From Pezicula radicicola (Eukaryota > Ascomycota > Leotiomycetes > Helotiales > Dermateaceae), in assembly GCA_003008705.1 (NCBI GenBank), contig PDUO01000023.1, positions 225,312 through 289,311 of the forward strand: DNA of 64,000 nucleotides, written 5' to 3'. Shown here piece after piece: positions 10,081 to 20,109 of this stretch (the first letter of the stretch is position 1; each line of letters opens with the position of its first letter). Below the pieces are notes generated by a model. The model saw only the letters and a program-made list of their open reading frames with translations, searched no databases and was not told the DNA's origin. Both the position numbers and the translations under genes were made by a program.

Positions 10081-11610
10081 ATGCCAAAATCCATGGAGAA
10101 CGCCAGGCAAGATTTCGACGAGCTCGCGTGGGATAAAAATGACGAGGAATGGGAAGAGGCCCAGAAAGCGTTGAGCAAGATGTCCTTGTGTCGTCGCCTC
10201 GAATTGCTCGTAGCGGAGAAATTCGGAAAGCCAGCAACCTGGATTACCCCAATGATTATTGGCGGGTTCAATAATCTGTATCGAATACGCGTTGAAGATA
10301 TCTTCCCCGATGTTCTGGTTCGACGGCCCTCCGTCAGTCAAGCCCAGCTTCCAGAAGAGAAAACTCTCCGAGAGGCGGCAACTGCGAAGTATATACAACA
10401 GAATACTAAAATACCCACTCCGCAAGTATTATATTATAGCGATTTCTCTGACGTCGGGCCATTCATCATTATAGAGCACGTCGAGAACAAGTCAACCTTG
10501 TCGCATGCCCTAACCACACCCGGTGTTGATCGTTCAATAACTCATGCCTTGGATCCAAACATCTCCCAAACTACATTGGAAGACCTCTATCTTAAAGTAG
10601 CGAATATCATCTTCGAACTCTCACATCATAAATTTACACGAATTGGGTCCTTGATCGAAGCGGACGATGGTTCCTTTTCTGTAGGTGGGCGACCTATTAC
10701 TCAAAATATGAGCAATATGCTTCAGCTCGCCAACATCCCTTCTTCCATCTTCTTACCAGAGTATAAGACCTTCCAGTCCTCAGACGAGTACTACTTGAGC
10801 CTAGCGCGGGGTCATCTGGTACAGCTGATATTCCAACACAACGACTTGGTTAAATCAGCGGACGACTGCCGAAACAAATACGTTGCTCGCCAACTTTTCC
10901 GTCAGCTAGCAAAGTAAGGTCGACTCTCTACATTTGGATTCGCTGAGGATGACTGGTCTGCCCAGGCAAGGACCAAAACTTCAAAACTCTTGCCAGCGCC
11001 TTCAAACTCAGACTCATTTCGGCTCTATGGCGATGATTTTCGTCCAGGAAATATACTAATCAACGATGCCAACGAAGTTGTTTCCGTTATTGACTGGGAA
11101 TTCACGTATACTGCACCCACACAGTTCGTCCTCGATCCTCCGTGGTGGTTACTACTTGACACGCCAGAAATGTGGGATGCTGGTGTCGACGATTGGGTAA
11201 GAACTTACGAGCTTCGGCTTGAGACATGGTTATCCACTATGAAGGAGGCTGAGGAGAGTACGGGTTCTGCATCCAAGTCTATGGAATTCCCATTGTCGGC
11301 ATACATGAGAGAGAGCTGGGAAACGGGGCGGTTCTGGTTGACTTATGCAGGGCGGAAGAGCTGGGCGTTTGATACCGTCTTCTGGAAATATTTGGATGAG
11401 AGGTTCTTTGGACAGAGGGAAGATCACGTCGAGAAAAATGAGCTTTGGAAGACAAGAGTACATCTTCTAAGCGAGGGTGCAAGGAATGCGATGGAGCCAT
11501 TTGTAGAACGGAAGGTAGAGGAGATGAAGGAGCGAAAACTGGTCGAGTGGGATCCGGAATCAGCAAAGAGTCGTTTGGCGGAATTGCTTTTTGATTATGA
11601 AGTGGAGTAA
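10081..11610 (+). pseudogene. APH/choline-kinase-like gene with one in-frame stop (or recent intron)
   Basis: ATG at 10081. Read as one frame it gives 509 residues interrupted only by TAA at 10915-10917. Before the stop: GGFNNLYRI (N-lobe loop, residue ~61), DVLVRRP, an EAATAKYIQ helix and FIIIEHVEN hinge-like segment. After it: GRLSTFGFAEDDWSAQ, then LYGDDFRPGNIL (catalytic-loop equivalent, ~316) and VIDWEF (metal-binding equivalent, ~337). This is the layout of fungal aminoglycoside-phosphotransferase-like small-molecule kinases. The flanking sequence reads through smoothly, so the TAA replaces a sense codon. The same change creates a GTAAGG donor at 10914; splicing to CAAG at 10970 removes 57 nt and keeps frame. 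So it is either a nonsense-hit pseudogene or a gene rescued by a new intron. Substrate unknown. Confidence 0.8.
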
Positions 11611-11762
11611 AAACACGGGCTTACTTCTAGAAATCATTGATATTTACTAACGGATTTCATCGGGCGCAAGATGGGTAACACAATCTTAGATTAACAGAAT
11701 ATTAGACTAACCACTAGAGCTAGCAGTATCTTTCCATCTATTAAACTGCAGTAACCTAGCAT

Positions 11763-12031
11763 TTAGCCCAACCATTCTAGAAACTTCTAATAAAAGTTTG
11801 CCGGATCCTGAATCTACGGCGCATGTCCTAAATCTGCAAACTCAACTAACGTACAATTTGGAATCTTCCCGGCAACCTCCTTCCCTAACACCTCATAATG
11901 ACCCAACGGCGGCTTTACATTAGCCGGCGCCCACTCCTTACCAAGAGTAGTATTTTCCGTATCGCCTACCATCATCAAACTCCTTATCTTTAAGCTCGGC
12001 AACTTATATACTCCAAGCTAGGTAAAAATCA
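11763..12031 (-). pseudogene. C-terminal remnant of an alpha/beta-hydrolase gene
   Basis: Minus-strand frame reads LGVYKLPSLKI..LMMVGDTENTTLGKEWAP, then VLGKEVAGKIPNCTLVEF and DLGHAP, the last strands of an alpha/beta hydrolase with the catalytic His in GHAP. After HAP the frame continues through TAG as IQDPANFY, a second TAG, then KFLEWLG and TAA. Family members usually carry Q-I-Q-D-P at this point, so the first TAG is best read as CAG changed to TAG. A TAG also lies before LGVYKLP. No N-terminal half was found upstream. This is a dead 3' fragment. Confidence 0.75.
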
Positions 12032-12144
12032 TATTAAGACTATAAATTTTCTTTACTTACCAAAGGTCTAGTATTTTAATTAATGATTATCTATTACAGA
12101 GCGAGACTAAATGAATATCTAAAAAGAGATGGACTATAGCTCTA

Positions 12145-12215
12145 TGCTAAGTTCACGGTGCTTCAAAGGGTAGTTAAAATGGGGAACTTTGACCTAATCT
12201 AGTTAGGGTTGGGGT
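12145..12215 (+). pseudogene. Ankyrin-gene fragment related to 8065-8135
   Basis: GTTCACGGTGCTTCAAAGGG and GACTTTGACCTAATC-like blocks match the Clr5-ankyrin gene at 8071-8120 nearly base for base. The translation reads KFTVLQRVVKMGNFDLI, then TAG, where the gene has EFTVLQRAAQTEDFDLI-H. Differences include several C-to-T changes. Similarity fades on both sides, so only about 70 bp is left. Confidence 0.8.
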
Positions 12216-12593
12216 CAATGGGTTAAGGCCCTATACACTAACATTCAATTGTGTGTGACAGGGAAAGCACGGCAGAATTTTTCTGATTGTTCACATTAGT
12301 GGACGAATGCTTCGAGCAATGATAGCCTCTGGAGCAACGGGCCATTTCAATCCACTCAAGAACAGCAGCAGAGATGAGGGAGTACCAAGTCGGACTATCA
12401 AGACACTCGAACCGTTCAAAATGTTGGAGAGAAGCGAGTAAATCAATTATCGATTGGAGCTATCAAAGGATTCCGGTCTTTCTCCCGTGTTCCATATTGC
12501 ATCAATGGAACTAGTACAAAGATCAACGCCGACCATAGCAGCTATCCATCGACTTGAGGTTGGCTGTGCTCTCGACCTTGATAGTTTTGATAT
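12216..12593. other. No gene seen
   Basis: Short frames only. Contains a TGTGTGACAGGGAAA stretch reminiscent of the repeat at 4.66/4.90 kb. Otherwise it is the 3' flank of the minus-strand bZIP gene. Confidence 0.4.
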
Positions 12594-13677
12594 TCACGCA
12601 GCAAAACCCCAATTAGCCCATCTTAAAGGTCTTTCGCCCCTGAGTTGCCTCCATCTATTCGTGGATTGAAGCAACTCCTCACAGTTTTCTTTAAGCATCC
12701 AACCCCATTTCCTAACGAAACCTTCTTCAACCTCCCAAGACTCAACACGCCACGGTTCTCCCCATACAATCAGGCCATTCCGGCTATGATCCTCTGCTTG
12801 GGTGTCCTTGTTATTTGTTGGCTGCCAATCGCAACTAGGTTGGCTAATTGAACCTAACAGGTCTAAACAAAGCTCACAATCGTCGTATGAGCATTCTGCG
12901 CGAATCAGAGCGTCACGTAGACCTGGTAAAGGGAATAGGTCAACATAAGGTGCGTGTTGAACTCGCTGTTGGAGTGCCGTCGGCTCAAGAGATGGTGGGA
13001 CAGCTGCAGGAAGCGGGAGGGCTGACATGCGGAGCCAATCCACCGTGTCCGTTTCACATGAGAACAAGTCTGTGATAGAGAGTGTGACCATGTTTGCCAA
13101 AAGCGCTCGAAAGACATTGAACTGAACCAAATGGATCAGGTGGTCCGTGCTTAGTGGGAAATACCCTCTCGAGAACTGTAAGACTTCACGGTTTTTTAGA
13201 ACAGGAAGGGAGAAGGGCTCGGGTGATGTGCTAGTTTCCTTTCCCTCTACTCTAACTACTGGTAACGGTGCGATTTGATGAGCCTGAGCAACATCGTCGA
13301 TTTTGGATCTCAGTGGCGTCCATTTATCCGGTGCCTGTCTACGGCCTAGAAAACTATTACTTAGTAAATTTACAGTCACTTTGCAATTGGAAGATTCTTG
13401 TATCCTAGGACGACGCTGAACAAGACACTACTTAGTTTGGCGATCATCCTGTATTAACTAGAGTTGGTTGATGAGGGGAGCATTGTTGGTTGATTGTTAG
13501 GATGACTTACGGCGGCTTCTCTGGTTCAGTCGGTTCTGCGCCTTCCGCCTCGCTGCTGGATCAGACAGCCCTATCCAATAATCGTCATGGTCAATGGCCT
13601 GCAAAATGCGAATGAACGACCTTTTCAGCAGGAGGAAAAGGGTGCCTGATCTTGCTTACCTCAACTAATTGCTTCAT
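12594..13677 (-). CDS. bZIP transcription factor with DUF3425 domain
   Basis: Three exons on the minus strand: 13677-13660 (MKQLVE), 13598-13511 and 13345-12594; introns of 61 and 165 nt with GTAAGC/GTAAGT donors. The parts sum to 858 nt, giving 285 residues in frame. Exon 2 carries the basic region (DPAARRKAQNRLNQRSR, completed RRRQ by exon 3), matching the N-x7-R bZIP signature. No heptad leucine zipper follows, as is usual for this family. Residues about 95-280 match DUF3425: FPLSTDHLIHLVQFNVFRA, a DWLRM..LPLP..PP.L.PT..Q segment, PYVDLFPLPGLRD.LI, then GEPW...SWEVEEGF..KW. It is a likely nuclear DNA-binding regulator, possibly local to the adjacent SDR and APH-like genes; the SDR start lies 415 bp away, divergently transcribed. 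Confidence 0.9.
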
Positions 13678-14091
13678 TGTTGCAAGCCAAGTAGTCGGAC
13701 AGTATATGCCCGCATGACAAGTCAGTGCGACACTTTATGTCGGCCGGCCGATTTAATTCAAGGTCAAGAAGGCAGTTGGAGCGAAGTGTACAAAAGTAGT
13801 TATCTATTTGATGGATGACGGAAGACGTGGAGTCGGGATGGTGGAAATAGAGTGCTGAGCCTCATGCACGATGCTGACACGCCAAACCCATTTCGGATAT
13901 ATATACCTAGGATAAGTCCCATTCGCTTATCCCACCCATAGAGTACGCTCACTTCAAAGATCAATCAAGAAAGGGTCTGCAGAAGGTAGGTAGGTATAAA
14001 TATGGCCGTGATGATCATACTTAAATTCGGGAGGGCAGCTTCACCTCATTATATATTTCTCTCACTCATTTTGCAACATCAATAGACAGAC
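13678..14091. promoter_or_regulatory. Shared divergent promoter, bZIP (-) and SDR (+)
   Basis: 414 bp between two ATGs facing away from each other. A TATATA-type tract (TATATATACC) sits at about 13909 and an ATTATATATTT about 40 bp before the SDR start. A bidirectional promoter would allow co-regulation; no specific binding site is claimed. Confidence 0.45.
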
Positions 14092-14993
14092 ATGCCAGGC
14101 GAAACGGTTCTCATCACTGGTTGCAGTGCAGGAGGCATTGGCTTTGCTCTTGCACGTGAATTTCAGAGACGCGGCTTAACAGTCTTCGCAACCGCTCGAA
14201 GCACGTCCAAGATGTCCTCTCTCAAGGACTTGCCAAACATAATCCTGCTAAGTCTAGACGTGACCTCTCCGTCTTCCATAACCGCCGCTGTAGAAGAGGT
14301 ACGATCTCGTACTGGCGGCAAGCTCGATTACCTGATCAACAACTCAGGCCAGTCGATCCACACCCCAGCACTTGATGTCGACATCGACCAAGCCAAACAG
14401 ATGTTCGAAGTCAATTTCTGGGGTGTCGTGAGGATGGTTCAGGCATTCGCACCTCTTTTGATCGAGGCGAAAGGGACGATTGTCAATATCGGCTCGATTA
14501 ATGGGATTCTACCTGTTCCATTTAGTAGTAAGTTCTGTGCAAGCTCCTCCTCCAAAAAAAGCTCCCCGCAAGCAGGTTGAATGAGGCTAATATTTACGCA
14601 GCTATTTACAACGCTTCTAAAGCAGCCATCCATGCATTCGGTGAGACGTTGCGGCTCGAACTGGAGCCATTGAACGTGAAAGTAGTGACGGTCGTCACCG
14701 GTTCAATCGAAACAAACATCTCGATAAATTCAAGCACTCCAGCCCTCTTGCTGACATCAAGATACTTACCAGTTGAAAAGCATCTCGAGAACTTTCGCAC
14801 AGGGACCAGGAACTACAAGCTTAGCAAACCGGATGATTTTGCGAACAAGGTTGTAGGAGATGTTTTGAATGGTGCTACTGGTAAACTATGGAGGGGTGCA
14901 AATGCTTCAACGACACGTTGGGCTTCGCATCTGATGCCGATGTGGTTGGTGGTGAGTATCGAGGCTAGTGAGAAGGGCTTTGATTTGAAGTGA
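14092..14993 (+). CDS. Short-chain dehydrogenase/reductase, Ayr1-like
   Basis: Two exons, 14092-14527 and 14602-14993; the GTAAGT intron is 74 nt. 275 residues. Near the start LITGCSAGGIG is the NAD(P)-binding glycine motif; the TGCS-GGIG form and the following ALAREFQRRG fit the Ayr1-like (1-acyl-dihydroxyacetone-phosphate reductase-type) group. NNSG follows at about 84. The catalytic set is Ser in NIGSING (~135), Tyr148 and Lys152 in YNASK, with the splice junction just before the Tyr. Length is normal for a classical SDR. The C-terminal region is moderately hydrophobic, as in membrane-associated members. The enzyme should be an NADPH-dependent ketone/alcohol oxidoreductase; the exact substrate cannot be read from sequence. 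Confidence 0.9.
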
Positions 14994-15182
14994 CTGATGT
15001 TAAATCCTAGGATAGAATTCTAACAGATGGGACAGAGTTGGACAAGGTGGGAAAGACGGACTTCTAGTGCCAAGGTATACCCAAAAGAGGTGCAGGGATC
15101 AATTCATTGTTTCGATGTTGTAATGTCCTAGTCAAGTTCAATCGCTTTGCATTATTTTTTAGGATTTGGGAATAAAACAACC

Positions 15183-15600
15183 ACTCGATGCTATAATACT
15201 TTGTTTCATGTCTACAATACCCGGGATGATTACGTAACTCTCACAATTTCCAACAAAATAACTAGTAAGATGATTCAAAGTGACAACATAACGTAGATTT
15301 GTCGTGTCTTTTCTAAGCACATTGTGGTTATGTTTCAATGCTATCTATAACTAGTTCCTTGGGAAGTTACGAGAAGACGTCATTGTCTAGAACAGCTCAT
15401 CCGCGAATTGGATCTTCTCTAAGATTGTAAGGTTTGAGTCTAAGAACCCGGAATTCATTAACTTGAGAGGGAGGTTCAGTGTTACTATTAAGCCTTTGAT
15501 CTAGTGTCCAAATTTTACAACGCTCCCTATTCCATCCTGCTCTTATTGCAACCCCCCACCACGCACCGGGTTATATCATCGTCGTAACGTTCCCTCACCC
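15183..15600 (+). repeat. Diverged direct repeat, copy B (right edge of accessory block)
   Basis: Matches 9589-9960 block by block: ACTCGATGCTATAAT, TACAATACCC, ATTACGTAACTCTCACAATTT, TATGTTTCAAT, then a C-rich CAACCCCCCACC and a TATATCATCGTCGTAA section. Copy B follows the SDR as copy A follows the ankyrin gene. Copies are 5.6 kb apart, same orientation. Confidence 0.65.
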
Positions 15601-15866
15601 TCACTTCAGAAAGAACAATCCCCTTTCGTTCTTCCATCCTCCAGGTTTGGTTGCCAATGTGATCAACAGCCAAGAAAGAAGACGCATCACCAGTATCATG
15701 TTTTTCATGTCCAGTTGCGCACTAACAGCAACACTTGAGTCACAACTCTCGTAGCTGGCGCAGCTATAAACTTACTTCTTCGACTGCGGAGGACGTGAGC
15801 GGTACGAGGGATGTAAGAATAAGTGATGGTATAGAAGAGTCTTGGTTGGAAGATGTGGTACAAGTG

Positions 15867-15899
15867 ATGGTTGCAGGAGAGACTATTTTAATTACAGGT
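15867..15899 (+). pseudogene. Possible stub of an SDR start
   Basis: An ATG followed by VAGETILITG mirrors the start of the SDR at 14092 (PGETVLITG). Similarity stops after 11 codons and the frame ends soon after. It lies just beyond repeat copy B, which favours a truncated duplicate, but a stretch this short could be chance. Confidence 0.25.
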
Positions 15900-16360
15900 G
15901 TGCCACTTCTGCTGTGATATTGCTCTCATGGAATCTGTGTCTTCGTTGATTGATGATTGAAAGACCTCCGTTGACCCTACTCCTCGACTTGACGTTTTTC
16001 AGTAAATTCAGTCAGACTGACCTTCGTCACAAGTCTAGATGAAACCAGTTGATTGAGATGAGACTTTCTTATTGCATCAGGCTAGTGCTGATGCTATGTC
16101 GCCTTCTTTCTTAATTCTGATCTCATCTGCCCTCAATCGACATCGCGCAATCTTTGATTGCAAGCACTGAAGTTGTTCAATGCTGCTGCCAGACAGCGCC
16201 TCCTTGTCAAGACCTCGAATTTGCATTCGCTTGTCATCGTTGTCCTCAAGCAATTTCTCTGGTCTTCTTGGCCGAGGAGAAATGTTGAGGATTCCTCCGT
16301 CTTGTGCTCAATCTTTGCTTTCTTTGAAGGACACTCATCAGCTTGCTCGCCGGCAGTAGC

Positions 16361-16420
16361 CTCCATCTCCTTGGCCTTTGCAGCCTTCGATGGTCGTCCA
16401 CGGCCACGCTTCTTGATAGC
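16361..16420 (-). pseudogene. AT-hook exon fragment, copy 1
   Basis: Minus frame reads KKRGRGRPSKAAKAKEMEA, an AT-hook (GRGRP) and basic helix, continuing EQADECPSKKAKIEHKTEES. Duplicated 350 bp away at 16601-16762. No start codon of its own and no complete gene around it. Confidence 0.5.
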
Positions 16421-16600
16421 CAAAATATTCTTCTTTCGAAGAAGGCTTTTAACTAATTGTCTGCAGTGCGGTGAAGTTCTAAAAGAGTGTGTGGCACACT
16501 GAGATCTTGGTTCTATGTTATTGTAGACATCACATTGTTCAATTACTCAACCATGAAAGAACCAAAGGCTTCTGTTCACTGCTGCTTCAATTCCACTCGC

Positions 16601-16762
16601 TTAGATCTCGAGGTCCTCCTCGCTCTTGGTCTCGGTTTCCTCAGCCTTGTGCTCGGTCTTTGGCTTCTTAGATGGGGATGGCTCCTCGGGCTGCTCGGCG
16701 GCAGCAGCAGCCTCTATCTCCTTTGCCTTGGCAGCCTTTGAGGGGGGGCCACGGCCATGCTT
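16601..16762 (-). pseudogene. AT-hook exon fragment, copy 2 (terminal exon)
   Basis: Starts after a TTCAG acceptor at 16763. Reads KHGRGPPSKAAKAKEIEA, an alanine run, then SPSKKPKTEHKAEE, and ends KSEEDLEI with TAA at 16601; 53 residues. The hook has lost its central Arg (RGPP for RGRP). It looks like the last exon of a chromatin-type protein; upstream exons of the same gene are not identifiable. Confidence 0.45.
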
Positions 16763-17131
16763 CTGAAGAAGACAAACTTATTCTTTCAAAGAAAGAAGCT
16801 TTTTTAATTGCCTATAGTGTGCTGAAGTTCTGTAGGTGGGGCTATACACTAAAAATGTTAGATGAGTTTGTGGAGAGCGACTATGAAAAATTAAAGAGTG
16901 CTGGAGATGAAATTTGCGGGAGGCAAGTTACTAGAGATGTTGCATCATGAGACGAAGGTGCGGCTAATAAAGTATGTGAAGAATGAATTGTGTGGATGAT
17001 GAAAGATGCAGGAGATGACGAGTAGGAAAATTATGTTTGCGGAAGATAAAAAGTTCTAGAGGTAAAGCGAAAGAGAGATGAAAGCTGCAGAAGCTAAAGC
17101 GCACAGAAGATGAAGATGAAAAGCAACTTAC

Positions 17132-17253
17132 TAGCACCATTCTTTCCAAGCCCGAGAGATTCCTTGTAGCGTTGTAGCGATTCCTCCTCGACATCCTCTT
17201 TGAGAGTTTCGGGAGCCTCGGTGATGACGCCAACGTCATCGGGAGAGATAATG
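17132..17253 (-). pseudogene. RhoGDI-like N-terminal exon fragment
   Basis: Minus frame reads ISPDDVGVITEAPETLKEDV followed by EEESLQRYKESLGLGKNGA, ending at a GTAAGT donor (17131). The D/E-ESL.RYK.SLG pattern is that of the Rho GDP-dissociation inhibitor N-terminal arm. No immunoglobulin-like RhoGDI body follows; the next exon-like piece is the AT-hook exon. Assignment by short similarity only. Confidence 0.35.
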
Positions 17254-17699
17254 GTGTCTAGTCTAGGCTAAACATCTAGCACGGCGACGTTCGAACTCCT
17301 TGTCGATTTGACGCGGACTAGCAGCGGAGATCCGACACAGGGCGATATCCATAGAGTTCTTGGACCTCGCGCATCCTCAATCTTCTTGCCTTGGAAATGT
17401 CAGACACGCTTGTTCGCATGTGCAACAACGTCCTTCTCGTCCTTGTACTCAATATCTTCTGTGCTTTCCCCGAGGGGGCGAAGGCATCAAATACAAGGAC
17501 GAGAAGTACCGAGGTTCTTTGAGCTTGTTCCAAGGACTTGCAAGTCCCTGAATATTAATTGTTAATAGTGTGGTGAAGTTTCAAGAGAGTGACTGTGTGC
17601 CAACAATATCAGACAAGTTTACGGAAAGCAAAGTGGGGGAAATGATGTGTGCAATAGATGAAGAGTGAATATGAAAAATGCAGAGGATAAAGAACATAC

Positions 17700-17899
17700 C
17701 TGCAATAGCCGGAGCCTTGGTCTTTGACTGTCTTCTGCCTCCTTGACATGTAGAGTCTCGAAGGGGGCACCACACTTTGGCTTGAGTCTATATGTACCAT
17801 TGAGGTTCACACCAACCTCTGTGGAAATATGGGCCGAGACAGCCACAAGCTGTTCAGAATATACCTCTTCGTCAAAATCAAGCATCCCGAGGGTTGCTT
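17700..17899 (-). other. Unassigned exon-like segment
   Basis: Open minus-strand frame between an apparent acceptor near 17900 and a GTATGT donor at 17699. It includes DFDEEVYSEQLVAVSAHIST and NGTYRLKPKCGAPFETLHVK. Protein-like composition, family not recognised. Part of the shard cluster at 16-19 kb. Confidence 0.3.
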
Positions 17900-18154
17900 C
17901 GTAATTGCGAATAGTGTGGTGAAGTTCTGTGGAAGGGCAGGGTACCCTAAGAAAGTTAGATGGTTTCGTGGGAAATCGATGGTTGAGGGAGAAGCAATGG
18001 TGGCAAGTGGCTACTCACTGCGTGGTATTCGCTATAGGAAGGTAGCCATTTCCTGAAGGGAATGAAGTGATGTTTCTGTTCTTCGTACTGCACCTGGTTG
18101 GTTTTCTGGACGAAAGAGGGCTTTTGGCATAGTCTTGTCCAACTCGGCAATCTC

Positions 18155-18196
18155 TCGATGCATTATTCCCTTGCTATGGCAAAAGTCCAGTGCCTT
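18155..18196 (-). pseudogene. CK2-alpha catalytic-loop fragment
   Basis: Fourteen codons read KALDFCHSKGIMHR, the exact signature of the casein kinase 2 catalytic-subunit HRD loop region. The next residue is Glu instead of the catalytic Asp and the sequence after it is not CK2 (EIAELDKTMPKALFRP). So only a shard is present and it cannot be an active kinase. See also 34942-35004. Confidence 0.6.
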
Positions 18197-18239
18197 GGTC
18201 TTTGCTGAACCTTCATATTACTGAATAGGCAGCTAGAAA

Positions 18240-20100
18240 ACCAGTAAGACGGTCATCTCCATGATTGAGGTCTTGAAGAAGATTTGTTAGAGCCATGTTG
18301 TACAATTGTGGGTAAAGGACTTAGAAACATATCCCATTCCACCCCTGGCTCGTCCTTAGACGATGGCGATGGTAGTAGTTAGTTTGATTCTATCGATCTC
18401 GTTGCCCAAGGAAGTGATCGGTGGTTCGATTGAAGTTTCAGCGACGGCTCTGGTCGCGATCTCCGGGTCGCTTGCTCGTGTTGATGACCATAGCAGAAGC
18501 GCTGTGCGAAAGCTAACGCGCGCCTAAAATAGCGCTGGCCTCTTGAAGTTAGATTGAAGTAAGCTGCATGGATGGGGTGTGATTACTAACGTGCTCTTGG
18601 AGCTCCATGTGGAGGCGTGGTGTCTGAAAGCCCTTTTTTCAATCGATGTAAGTCGCGCCTGATGGCATCTTGTTGGTTGCAATGATGCTCTCAGTGGGAG
18701 AGAGAATCTTAAAAGAGAGAAAGAGACTGCTTGGGCTGATAATTGGAAGTACTTACAAAGTTTGTTGAATAATGAGATCGGCGACGGTGGCGAGCTTGGA
18801 AAGGCAATGTTGCGAGTTGATTGTGCACCAAGAAGTAGTGAGTTTTCGAAGGATAGATCTGTGAAGGCTTTGGCATTACCGGTGCTGGAATTATCGAACA
18901 GTTGAAGACTGTAGGATTGGAAGTAGAAGGTCTTTTTGATTGTGGGGTGGTTGTGTTTGAAAGATTTAAGGGGCAGAGGGTTAGTGTTGGCGAGCTTTTT
19001 CTTCCCCTCTATTTTGGTAGACCGGAGTCGAGCTTAACCCTGCCGTATAGATAACATACCATGCTTCTCAATTCTTGTTGAATAATCAAGCACTACAGAT
19101 ATACGTGATTCCAGCTCCCCAAGTTAATGCCGGTTCACTTCACGATGGTCTTGACTCCTGAAACGTGATTCACAGTCTGCGAGCAGGTGGTACTTAACTG
19201 CAGAGAAATACATACATTGCCTTTCTAGATTGTTTCTATCTACAATGTGGCATATGTACGTGGATGGTTTGGGTCTCACGCTATGTTGAGGCTAACCCCA
19301 TTGCTTGAAGGATCTGAGTTGTGAATGCCAGAAGTCCCTCCCAGTATGTACTCATCAACAGTTGACTATTACTCCATGGTATATCGAGCTTCTCCCAAAA
19401 TTGTCCCCTGCCTAGCTTGTACTCCAATATCTTCCATCCGTACTCTATTATCCTGATCCTGCGGCACAGCATTGCCAATCTATATCAGTGGTTTCGACTT
19501 CCTCTGCGGGGAGTTCGACGGCATTGATGTTGCTCACTTTGGCATGAGGTGTGGTATTGAACCTGTGCATGAGCTTAGTGAGATCCGTTTACATGTGCAA
19601 AAATCAAAGACAGTGATGATGCCGGAGGCTGACTGGACTGAGCATGAAGTAGACTGATACGGTCGTCTTGCCGCGAATAGTAGCTATGAGGTTGGGGCTT
19701 CTGCGCTCACTCATGCAATATGGGGACAAAAGTAAAAGCACTTACCAGCTCAAGACCTCGACATTGTCAATTGCGACTTCAGTGCCAACTTGCATGGTGT
19801 TCGACACCACCGAACCAATTCGAAATTTCTGCACCAAGCAGTCCTTGCCTTGAATAGCTGGAGCGTGGCTATGTTAGCTTGAAGTTTTAAAAGCTTAATA
19901 CTCAAATGGGGATGAACATACTGGCATATGATATTTCGCGAAATATTAAACACCTGAAGACGAGCTCCAAAGTCAGTGACTGTGCAAACTGTTTTTGATG
20001 CACAGAGCTAGATGCTTGAGCATGAGTTGAGGTTCATTCTGTAACCCCAAGTTCACATATCTCATGCCAATACTCGTCGTAACCTTGCTCTGTTCACATA
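18240..20100 (-). other. Unassigned exon-like shards
   Basis: Several short minus-strand frames look protein-like and are bordered by plausible splice signals, for example KLATVADLIIQQTL ending at a GTAAGT near 18756, a KMPSGATYID piece near 18655, IGSVVSNTMQVGTEVAIDNV near 19800 and a 65-codon frame at 19281-19478 without ATG. They cannot be joined into one frame. I read this as decayed coding sequence; families not recognised. Confidence 0.25.
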
Positions 20101-20109
20101 CATCTTTCG

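Larger units (their letters stand above)
16453..17930 (-). repeat. Four-copy intron-end-like repeat
   Basis: On the plus strand TAATTG, about 2-4 variable bases, then ATAGTGTGGTGAAGTTCT (or close) occurs at 16453, 16805, 17556 and 17902. Read on the minus strand each copy lies just before an AG that precedes coding-like sequence, i.e. at the 3' end of an apparent intron. The copies have different exons next to them. Confidence 0.65.

Noticed and set aside
9906..10425. Minus-strand ORFs over the APH-like gene start
   Set aside because: They overlap a better-supported plus-strand coding frame with family motifs.
16133..16423. 96-codon minus ORF as an intact AT-hook gene
   Set aside because: Its first codon is TTG and the sequence after the AT-hook part loses coding character; treated as an exon fragment.
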